Of a DNA stretch of 64,000 nucleotides, positions 57,582 through 64,000 are shown in pieces. The notes under the pieces were generated by a model. The model was not told where the DNA came from, did no database searches, and was given only the letters and a program-made list of their open reading frames with translations. Every line of letters begins with the position of its first letter. The stretch's first letter is position 1. Made by a program: the position numbers and the translations under genes. Source of the stretch: Modicisalibacter luteus DSM 23508 (lineage in GTDB: Bacteria; Pseudomonadota; Gammaproteobacteria; Pseudomonadales; Halomonadaceae); assembly GCF_000378505.1 (NCBI RefSeq), contig NZ_KB899996.1, forward strand, positions 124,001 through 188,000. Reading direction: 5' to 3'.

Positions 57582-58325
57582 ATGCACCTCCGTGTCATCA
57601 ATCCCAACACCACAGCGGGCATGACCCGCAAGATCGGCGACGCGGCCAGCCGTATCGCCGCGCCGGGCACGCAAATCAGCGCTACCAACCCGGCCAGCGG
57701 TCCGGTCTCCATCGAAAGTCACTTCGATGAAGCGGTCAGTGCCGTGGGGGTCGCCGACGAGATTCGCGCCGGTGAGCGCGAGCGGGTGGATGCCTACATC
57801 ATTGCCTGTTTCGGGGACCCGGGCCTGCTCGCTGCACGGGAGCTGACCCGCGCACCGGTGATCGGAATCGCCGAAGCGGCGTTCCACATGGCCACGTTGA
57901 TCAGCACGCGCTTTTCCATCGTCACCACGCTGGGCCGCACCGGCATCATTGCCGAGCACCTGCTGCAAAGCTACGGCTTCACCCATCACTGCCGTCGGGT
58001 GCGTGCTGCCGAGATACCGGTGCTTGATCTGGAAGATAACGGCGCTTCCGCCCTGGACCGGGTGATCGCCGAGTGTCGACGTGCCCGCGACGAGGACGGT
58101 ATCGGCGCCATCGTGCTGGGCTGTGGCGGCATGGCTGATCTGACCGAAGAAATAGGCGAGGCCGTGGGGCTACCTATCGTTGAAGGCGTCACTGCGGCAG
58201 TCAAACTGGCCGAAGCGTTGGTCGGGCTGGGGTTGGGTACCAGCAAGTACGGTGACCTGGCCTTCCCGCGCCCCAAGCCATTCATTGGAGAGTTCGAACG
58301 CTTTTCGCACCTGAAAAACGACTGA
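57582..58325 (+). CDS. Hydantoin/allantoin racemase (Asp/Glu racemase family)
   Basis: 247-residue cofactor-independent racemase. The two catalytic cysteines are in IIACFGDPGL and IVLGCGGMADL, with LRVINPNTTAGMT at the N-terminus. In a cluster with allantoinase, it most likely interconverts (R)- and (S)-allantoin. AAGGA precedes ATG 57582; an upstream frame from 57495 has no ribosome site. Asp/Glu racemase itself is less likely because of context. Confidence 0.9.
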   Translation: MHLRVINPNTTAGMTRKIGDAASRIAAPGTQISATNPASGPVSIESHFDEAVSAVGVADEIRAGERERVDAYIIACFGDPGLLAARELTRAPVIGIAEAAFHMATLISTRFSIVTTLGRTGIIAEHLLQSYGFTHHCRRVRAAEIPVLDLEDNGASALDRVIAECRRARDEDGIGAIVLGCGGMADLTEEIGEAVGLPIVEGVTAAVKLAEALVGLGLGTSKYGDLAFPRPKPFIGEFERFSHLKND

Positions 58326-58443
58326 GGTCGCCCGCGCGACCCACAAGAATAACGACATGCAGCACGCCGCAAGACCATTCATCGGCCCTGGCCGATGAAT
58401 GACAACAACAATCTGGATAGCCATCCCTTGCGAGGTAACTATC

Positions 58444-59820
58444 ATGCATGACCAACCCCTTCCTCCCCGGGCGGTGCCGGGCCAGCCTGCTATAACACCA
58501 CAGCCCGCTGCCACCAAGGCGGCCGGCGAAGAGTCGCTGGCACCTCAGAAAACCCGCATCATGGGCCGTTTTTCCTACCTGCTGGCGTGGTTCGGTGGGT
58601 GTGTCTCGATCGGCACTTTCACCATGGGCTCGAGCGTGGTCGGCACGCTCAACCTGCTGCAGGCAACTCTGGCCATTGCCATCGGCTGCTTCGTGATCGG
58701 CATAGCGCTGACACTCAATGGCGCGGCCGGCTACAAGTACGGCATACCTTTTATGGTCCAGGCACGCAGCGCGTTCGGCTTCAGCGGAACGCGTTTTCCC
58801 GGTCTGGTTCGCGCAGTACCGGCGATCGTCTGGTACGGCTTCCAGAGTTGGATCGGTGCCGGCGCCCTGAACATGGTCTCGGCCACACTGTTCGGCTTCG
58901 ACAACCTGGTGTTCTACTTCATCGCCTTTCAGTTTCTACAGATCGGCCTGTCAGTATTGGGCTTTCAGGGCATCAAGTGGCTGGAAAACATCGGCAGTGG
59001 CTTCATTCTCTGTTCGCTGGTCTACATGTTCTACAGCACCGTCGAGCGCTACGGCAGCGAGCTGTCCGCCAGCCTTTTGACCATGGAAGGCAGCTGGGGG
59101 CTGCCGTTCTGGGGCGCTACCATGCTGTTCCTGGGCATCTATAGCACCATGATGCTCAATGTCAGCGACTATTCCCGCGAACTCAAGCACGGCAGCGGCC
59201 CGGGCTTGCTGACCACGCTGTACTCCATGTCGATTCTGCCGTGCACCCTGTTCATGGGCCTGATCGGCTACATGGTGTCGGAAGCGACCGGCGTGGCCGA
59301 CCCCATCCAGGTGTTTGCCAATGCCGTCAACAATACACCGCTACTGATGACGACCCTGCTGTTCATCGCCTTCGCTCAGGTCACTACCAACGTGCTCAAC
59401 AACGTGGTGCCGCCAACCTACGTGTTGATGGATGCCTTCAAGCTGAAGTACCGCACCGCCTCGGTCATCGTCGGTCTACTGGCGTTCGCCACCTTCCCGT
59501 GGGAGCTGGTCAAGGACGAGTCGGCGGCCGGCCTGCAGCTGTTCGTTCAGACCTATTCGGCCTTCCTCGGCCCGATCTTCGCCGTGCTGGTGGTGGACTA
59601 TTACCTGATCCGTCGGCGCACGCTGGATGTCGACAAGCTTTATGACGAGACCGGCCCTTACCGGGGCGTGAATTATGCGGCGATCATCGCCTCGCTGACC
59701 GGTGCCGCAGTAGCGCTGAGCGTGTCATCGGTTTCCTGGTACGCCAGCCTGATCCCCGCGGGGCTGACCTACCTGCTGCTGATGCGTTACTGGGCGCCCT
59801 GCCGGCGCTTCCTGCAGTAA
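58444..59820 (+). CDS. NCS1 nucleobase/allantoin permease
   Basis: 458-residue symporter of the NCS1 family (cytosine, purines, allantoin, hydantoins), about twelve spans. GIPFMVQARSAFGFSG and the internal VSDYSRELK match family signatures. GAGG lies 7 bases before ATG 58444; an earlier in-frame start at 58399 would make 473 residues. It follows the racemase gene and is paired with a second NCS1 gene. The substrate is inferred from context as a purine or allantoin. Confidence 0.9.
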   Translation: MHDQPLPPRAVPGQPAITPQPAATKAAGEESLAPQKTRIMGRFSYLLAWFGGCVSIGTFTMGSSVVGTLNLLQATLAIAIGCFVIGIALTLNGAAGYKYGIPFMVQARSAFGFSGTRFPGLVRAVPAIVWYGFQSWIGAGALNMVSATLFGFDNLVFYFIAFQFLQIGLSVLGFQGIKWLENIGSGFILCSLVYMFYSTVERYGSELSASLLTMEGSWGLPFWGATMLFLGIYSTMMLNVSDYSRELKHGSGPGLLTTLYSMSILPCTLFMGLIGYMVSEATGVADPIQVFANAVNNTPLLMTTLLFIAFAQVTTNVLNNVVPPTYVLMDAFKLKYRTASVIVGLLAFATFPWELVKDESAAGLQLFVQTYSAFLGPIFAVLVVDYYLIRRRTLDVDKLYDETGPYRGVNYAAIIASLTGAAVALSVSSVSWYASLIPAGLTYLLLMRYWAPCRRFLQ

Positions 59821-59842
59821 GGCTTTCTGCCTCGCCCCCGTT

Positions 59843-59872
59843 CGCCCCGTTCGCCCGCTGGCGAACGGGGCG
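59843..59872 (+). terminator. Hairpin between the two NCS1 genes
   Basis: 13-bp perfect stem CGCCCCGTTCGCC / GGCGAACGGGGCG with a CGCT loop and TTT after it; it would end or attenuate the first transcript before the second permease gene. Confidence 0.75.
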
Positions 59873-59899
59873 TTTCACCAAGAACAACGAGTAAACGAT

Positions 59900-61375
59900 A
59901 TGTCCGACAACGATCTGGCGATTCGCAACATCGACCCGGCGCTGTACAACGCCGACCTCGCCCCGCTCAAACCCCAGGACAGAAGCTGGGGCGCCTTCGA
60001 AATCTTCAACGTCTGGTCCAACGACATCCAGAGCCTGTTCGGCTATACCCTGGCGGCGTCGCTGTTTCTCAGTTACGGCCTGAACGGTTGGGCGGTGATG
60101 GCGGCCATCATCCTGGCCGGCGTGGTGGTGATGTTCCTGGTCAATCTCTCGGGGCGGCCCAGTGTGAAATATGGCATTCCCTTCCCGGTCCTGGTTCGCG
60201 CCAGCATGGGAGTGAAGGGCGCCAACCTACCGGCGATGCTGCGCGCCATCATCGGTATCTTCTGGTACGGCGTGCAGACCTATTTCGCCTCGACCGCCGT
60301 GGCGCTGCTGATTACCGCCCTGTTCGGCGGCGGCGAAGGCGCCACCTTCCTCGGCCTGTCGGGGGTGGCATGGCTCTCCTTCGCCATCGTCTGGGTGTTC
60401 CAGCTGGCGATCTTCTGGCAGGGTATCGAACCCATCAAGCGTTTCCTCAACTGGGCCGGCCCGCTGGTCTACGCGGTCATGCTGGTGCTGATGGGCGTCG
60501 TCTGGTATCAGGCCGGCGATGAGCTGATTCCTGCCATCGGCAGCATTTTCCAGGGCAGTGGTACGGAGGGTGGCGGCATCGGCGCCTTCCTGGCCATCGT
60601 CGGCACCATGATCGCCTACTTCGCCGCCGTGGTGATCAACTTCGGCGACTTCAGCCGCTTCGTAACCAGCGAACGCCAGATGAAGCTCGGCAATCTGCTG
60701 GGCCTGCCGCTGAACGTGGCGTTCTTCTCATTTATCGCACTAATCATCACGGCAGGGACGATCGTGCTGTTCGGTGAAGCGCTGACCAACCCCGCGGACA
60801 TTGTCGAGCGGGTCGATTCCCTGCCGCTGACCATCATTGCCGCCCTGACCTTTTTCGCGGCAACGGTGGGCATCAATCTGGTGGCCAACTTCATTCCTCC
60901 GGCCTACGACCTGGCCAACCTGTTCCCGAGCAGAATCAGCTTCCGCGTCGGCGGTTTGATCACGGCAATCCTCGCCTTCTTCATCGGTGGCCTGTGGGTC
61001 GCGGTAATCAGCCAGATCGGCATTCCCGGCTTCGTCAACGCCATCGGCGCTATCATCGCGCCCTTCTACGGCATCATCGTCGCCGACTATTATCTGGTGA
61101 AGCGTCAGCATCTCGACATGGAGCAGTTGTTCTCCTCCGACCCCGAGGGGGCCTATCACTACACCAATGGCTGGAATCGCAAGGCCCTCGCCGCCTTCGG
61201 CATGGCTGCCGTGTTCTCGCTGGCCACAGTGCTGGTGCCAGCGCTAGGCAGCCTGGGTGGCTATGCCTGGCTGATCGACGCCGCCCTGGGCGGGCTGTTC
61301 TATTATGGGCTGATGCGCCAGGACGCCACTGCCTTGGCCGGCACGCCTGCCCCGGCCCCCAAGGACCACGCCTGA
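59900..61375 (+). CDS. NCS1 nucleobase/allantoin permease, second copy
   Basis: 491-residue NCS1 transporter, about twelve spans. WGAFEIFNVWSNDIQSLFGYTLAASLF, KYGIPFPVLVRASMG and INFGDFSRFV are family motifs. It is only distantly similar to the preceding NCS1 protein, so this is not a recent duplication. The two likely divide substrates such as uric acid, allantoin or cytosine. No strong ribosome site precedes the ATG, only GAG 10 bases upstream. Confidence 0.9.
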   Translation: MSDNDLAIRNIDPALYNADLAPLKPQDRSWGAFEIFNVWSNDIQSLFGYTLAASLFLSYGLNGWAVMAAIILAGVVVMFLVNLSGRPSVKYGIPFPVLVRASMGVKGANLPAMLRAIIGIFWYGVQTYFASTAVALLITALFGGGEGATFLGLSGVAWLSFAIVWVFQLAIFWQGIEPIKRFLNWAGPLVYAVMLVLMGVVWYQAGDELIPAIGSIFQGSGTEGGGIGAFLAIVGTMIAYFAAVVINFGDFSRFVTSERQMKLGNLLGLPLNVAFFSFIALIITAGTIVLFGEALTNPADIVERVDSLPLTIIAALTFFAATVGINLVANFIPPAYDLANLFPSRISFRVGGLITAILAFFIGGLWVAVISQIGIPGFVNAIGAIIAPFYGIIVADYYLVKRQHLDMEQLFSSDPEGAYHYTNGWNRKALAAFGMAAVFSLATVLVPALGSLGGYAWLIDAALGGLFYYGLMRQDATALAGTPAPAPKDHA

Positions 61376-61380
61376 AACGA

Positions 61381-61408
61381 CATCGCCCCGGCGTGTGCCG
61401 GGGCGATG
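61381..61408 (+). terminator. Terminator after the second NCS1 gene
   Basis: 12-bp perfect stem CATCGCCCCGGC / GCCGGGGCGATG with GTGT loop followed by CTTT. It also separates this unit from the convergent GntR gene. Confidence 0.75.
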
Positions 61409-61428
61409 CTTTCAAGACGCCAACCTCG

Positions 61429-62184
61429 CTACAGTGAGAAGATCTGGCGCAGATCCGGGGCTTCGTCTTCCTGCTCGTCGATCGACAGCGACGCCTCGAT
61501 GGCCTTGAGATGACGCCCCATGAACGCCGTAGCGCGGTCGGCCTTGCCAGCCTCGAGATAACTTATCAGGTCTTCATGATCGTGAGACTCGCAGCCGAGG
61601 TGGCCCGACGCGCCATAAACGGCAAGGATCAACGAGGAACGTGAGCACAGCCGGCCAATGAACTCGGCCAAGGCGGCATTGCCCGACAGTTGCGCCAGAC
61701 GCTCGTGAAACTCGGCCGAGAGCTTGATCGCGGTACTCTGCTCGCCGCTTTTCAGTGCCTTGCGCTCGCGGGCCGCCAGCTCACGCAGCTCGCGGGCATC
61801 GGCTGCGGTCATGCGCCGCGCCACGGCTTCCATGACGCCGCACTCCACCATTTGCCGGGCCGCGAAGACATCGCGGGCCTCCTCGGCGGTGGGCCGGGTG
61901 ACGCTGGCGCCGCGGCGCGGGGTCAACGTCACCAGATGCTCCAGTGCCAGACGCTGCAGGATCTTGCGAATGCCGGTACGACTGACACCGAATACCTCAG
62001 CCAGAGCATCTTCGCGCAGACGCGCCCCGGGGCGCAGCCTATGCTCGATGATGGCATCGCTAATGGTGCGGTAGATGGCATCGTGACGCTCGGCCCCATC
62101 ACCGTTCTTGCCGCGGCGTCGCTTGGGCGCGGTATCGCCGCCGGCCTTTTCCGCACTGTCAGCCACTTGCTGGGGCTCGGTCAT
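61429..62184 (-). CDS. GntR/FadR-type (FCD) regulator of the purine cluster
   Basis: 251-residue regulator. Winged helix about 35-100 (RLREDALAEVFGVSRTGIRKILQRLALEHLV), then an FCD all-helical ligand domain about 105-235 with FHERLAQLSGN and HDHEDLISYLEAG, carrying likely metal-binding histidines. GGAAAG is 6 bases before the ATG. It is surrounded by purine genes, so it most likely controls them in response to a pathway intermediate. A TGTATACG site lies 38 bases before its start, suggesting autoregulation. Confidence 0.9.
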   Translation of the reverse strand: MTEPQQVADSAEKAGGDTAPKRRRGKNGDGAERHDAIYRTISDAIIEHRLRPGARLREDALAEVFGVSRTGIRKILQRLALEHLVTLTPRRGASVTRPTAEEARDVFAARQMVECGVMEAVARRMTAADARELRELAARERKALKSGEQSTAIKLSAEFHERLAQLSGNAALAEFIGRLCSRSSLILAVYGASGHLGCESHDHEDLISYLEAGKADRATAFMGRHLKAIEASLSIDEQEDEAPDLRQIFSL

Positions 62185-62221
62185 GATCAGCTTTCCCCGC
62201 TCTTCTCATCGATGCCCCCAT

Positions 62222-62229
62222 TGTATACG
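62222..62229. promoter_or_regulatory. TGTATACG operator-like site upstream of the GntR gene
   Basis: TGTATACG, one mismatch from TGTATACA found twice in the puuE/racemase spacer. It lies 38 bases before the regulator start codon. Confidence 0.45.
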
Positions 62230-62319
62230 CATAAGCCGGTCAGCGACGACTCGCGTCCGGTCCCCTGGCCCAGCGTGAGGGCCAGGGCATGGCGATACGG
62301 ACGGGTACGATTCCGTGTA

Positions 62320-63549
62320 TTACTTCTCCTTCTCCCAGGCTGCGATCTCCTCACGCTCCTCGTCGGTCATCTGGGTTATGTTGCCCAACGGCATATAGCC
62401 GCTGGCGACAACCTGCTTGATCTGCGCGATCTGGTTCACGATCTGCTCGCCAGTATCGAAGGCCATACCGGACGGTGCCGCGGTGAAGGCAGGATGCTCG
62501 GGCGCCTGAGCATGGCACTGCACGCAGCGGGCATCGATAATTTCGTGGATACGCTCCAGCGAGGCGCCTTCGTTGGCCGGCGCGGAGGCGGCGTCTTCAC
62601 CGGCAGCCGGCGCATTGCTGACGCTAGGCGCTGCAATCCATACGTTGAGCAGGATCAGCACGGCCCCAGCGGCGGGATAGGCCGGCTTGATGCTGCCGGC
62701 ATGCATCAGTACGAAGAACTGACGGATCAACGCGCCAGCAAAGATGAACAGCGTCATGATCAGCCATGCATGCTCATGCGAGTACATGAACGAATAGTGA
62801 TTGCTGAGCATCAGCAGCACGACGGGCAGCGTGAAGTACGTGTTATGCACCGAACGCTGCTTGCCTCGCTTGCCGTCTAGCGGATCGGGGGCCGCGCCGG
62901 CCTTCATGGCTTTCACCATGCGCCGCTGGCCGGGAATGATCCAGAAGAACACATTGGCCGACATCGCCGTAGCCATCACCGCCCCGGTGAGCAGGAAGGC
63001 AGCGCGCCCGGCAAAGATCTGCGTGCTCAGGTAAGCGACCAGAACCATCATCACAGCCACCGCCACGCTGAGCAGGCCGTCGCGCTCCATGTTGGGACTG
63101 AGGCGCTTGCAAAGCTCGTTGTAGACGACCCAGCCGGCCAGCAGGAACAGCAGGGCCACGACATTGGCCTGCCAACCGGACATGCTGGCGGCCCAGGCCC
63201 AGTCGGCGGAAGGGTCGATCAGATAGAACTCGGGATTGGCCAGGTACAGGGTGATGAACAGGGCAAAGCCCGACAGCCATGTGGTATAGGCTTTCCAGAA
63301 CGACCAATGCAGATCGTCGGGAAGCTTGTCCGGGCTCGTGGCGTATTTCTGGTTGTGATAGAAGCCGCCGCCATGGACTGCCCACAACTCGCCGAAGATC
63401 CCCTTGCGCTGGTCTTCCGCCGCCTTGGGCGGGCGCAGGCTATTATCCAGCATGACAAAGTAGATCGATTCGCCAATCCAGGCGATAGCAGCGATGACAT
63501 GCAACCATCGCAGCAGCATGTTAAGAAAATCCTGAAGATACGCTTCCAT
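62320..63549 (-). CDS. puuD: Urate hydroxylase PuuD with C-terminal cytochrome c
   Basis: 409-residue membrane protein: about eight transmembrane segments with the PuuD pattern (LHVIAAIAWIGESIYFVMLDNSL, WAVHGGGFYHNQKY, LSNHYSFMYSHEHAW), then a periplasmic cytochrome c domain with CVQCH and axial methionine in YMPLGN. It oxidises urate to 5-hydroxyisourate and passes electrons to the respiratory chain. The heme domain is complete. The start is the first ATG of a family-like N-terminus. Confidence 0.95.
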   Translation of the reverse strand: MEAYLQDFLNMLLRWLHVIAAIAWIGESIYFVMLDNSLRPPKAAEDQRKGIFGELWAVHGGGFYHNQKYATSPDKLPDDLHWSFWKAYTTWLSGFALFITLYLANPEFYLIDPSADWAWAASMSGWQANVVALLFLLAGWVVYNELCKRLSPNMERDGLLSVAVAVMMVLVAYLSTQIFAGRAAFLLTGAVMATAMSANVFFWIIPGQRRMVKAMKAGAAPDPLDGKRGKQRSVHNTYFTLPVVLLMLSNHYSFMYSHEHAWLIMTLFIFAGALIRQFFVLMHAGSIKPAYPAAGAVLILLNVWIAAPSVSNAPAAGEDAASAPANEGASLERIHEIIDARCVQCHAQAPEHPAFTAAPSGMAFDTGEQIVNQIAQIKQVVASGYMPLGNITQMTDEEREEIAAWEKEK

Positions 63550-63600
63550 GAAGGGACTCTCGTCTCGGCAATTTGTTATTGGACTCGAAGCGGGGCGCGA

Positions 63601-63954
63601 TTAGCTGCCCCGGTAAGTCGAGTAGCCGAAGGGCGAGAGCAGCAAGGGCACATGGTAGTGCTGGCTGGCATCGGCCACGCCAAAGCGCAGCGGGATACGA
63701 TCCAAAAAGCGCGGCGAACTGCCTGCGTCGCCTTGGGCATCCAGATAGTCACCGGCATGGAACAGCAGCTCATATTCTCCTGCGGTGAAATTATCGCCCT
63801 CCAAAATCGGAGCATCACAGCGCCCATCGTCATTAGTGATCACCTCGCCAAGCCGAGTGCGCTGCCCTTCATCGATACGGAAAATCTCGATGCGCAGGCC
63901 ATGCCCCGGGCAGCCCCGGGCGGTGTCCAGCACGTGTGTCGTCAGTCGTCCCAT
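63601..63954 (-). CDS. uraH: 5-hydroxyisourate hydrolase
   Basis: 117-residue transthyretin-like enzyme opening hydroxyisourate to OHCU, the step after PuuD. The N-terminus [17 protein letters not shown] and the C-terminal tetrapeptide YRGS are the family hallmarks. GAGGAG is upstream of the ATG. It lies just upstream of puuD in the same direction (51-base gap), so they form one operon; OHCU decarboxylase (UraD) is not in the window and may lie upstream beyond 64 kb. Confidence 0.95.
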   Translation of the reverse strand: MGRLTTHVLDTARGCPGHGLRIEIFRIDEGQRTRLGEVITNDDGRCDAPILEGDNFTAGEYELLFHAGDYLDAQGDAGSSPRFLDRIPLRFGVADASQHYHVPLLLSPFGYSTYRGS

Positions 63955-64000
63955 GGTGGCGCTCCTCTTGTTCTGCCCTCTTGGGGGTAGTTCACGTAGC

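Overview
The window looks like a chromosomal segment of a moderately GC-rich gammaproteobacterium, most likely Halomonadaceae or a close marine/halophilic relative. This rests on recognisable gene types and arrangements: fpr divergent from a FinR-like LysR gene, xseB-ispA-dxs, HemE, E. coli-type SerA, DjlA, an AapJQMP-type importer and a PuuD-based purine route. It is inferred from protein character, not from a database search. I saw no rRNA, tRNA, insertion sequence, prophage or CRISPR array.

Layout. 0-2 kb: the end of one PII gene, amtB, then a second PII gene (nitrogen sensing). 2-3.8 kb: ferredoxin-NADP reductase facing a LysR regulator. 3.9-8 kb: two tandem chemoreceptor genes behind a FliA-like promoter. 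8.1-13.2 kb: a host-attachment family protein, a DUF1641 protein overlapping a large cytosolic formate dehydrogenase, and a small membrane protein. 13.2-17.4 kb: a four-gene polar amino-acid ABC importer. 17.7-28.3 kb: housekeeping genes (VanZ-like, hemE, ribA, hemolysin III family, an ABC exporter, djlA, dxs, ispA, xseB, serA). 28.5-33.2 kb: a Crp/Fnr-family regulator opposite an ATP-grasp ligase and a CocE/NonD hydrolase.

33.2-47.1 kb is the most unusual part. Eight genes on the minus strand, mostly overlapping or nearly touching, encode a PAS histidine kinase, a REC/HD-GYP-like protein, an MglA-like small GTPase, a second kinase, a REC/GspE-like protein, a large membrane hybrid-sensor kinase, a single-domain response regulator, and a REC-PAS-PAS-LOV-GGDEF-EAL-REC protein. 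The HD-GYP-like and GspE-like modules have both lost signature catalytic residues, and the LOV-like domain has serine in place of the photoactive cysteine. The GGDEF and EAL motifs, the three kinases and the GTPase motifs look intact. A sequence resembling a flagellar sigma-28 promoter lies upstream. I infer a single phosphorelay, c-di-GMP and GTPase signalling unit, possibly controlling motility or surface behaviour, that I cannot match to a described system.

47.4-53.3 kb: a D-amino-acid module (PLP enzyme, RpiR-type regulator, D-aminoacylase, RidA, sodium:solute symporter) with palindromes in the divergent promoter. 53.5-54.7 kb: two exported proteins, an EF-hand protein and a PRC-barrel protein. 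54.8-64 kb: purine/urate/allantoin catabolism (allA, allE, puuE, a hydantoin/allantoin racemase, two NCS1 permeases, a GntR/FCD regulator, puuD, uraH). TGTATACA-like palindromes lie before puuE, the racemase and the regulator and may be the regulator's operators.
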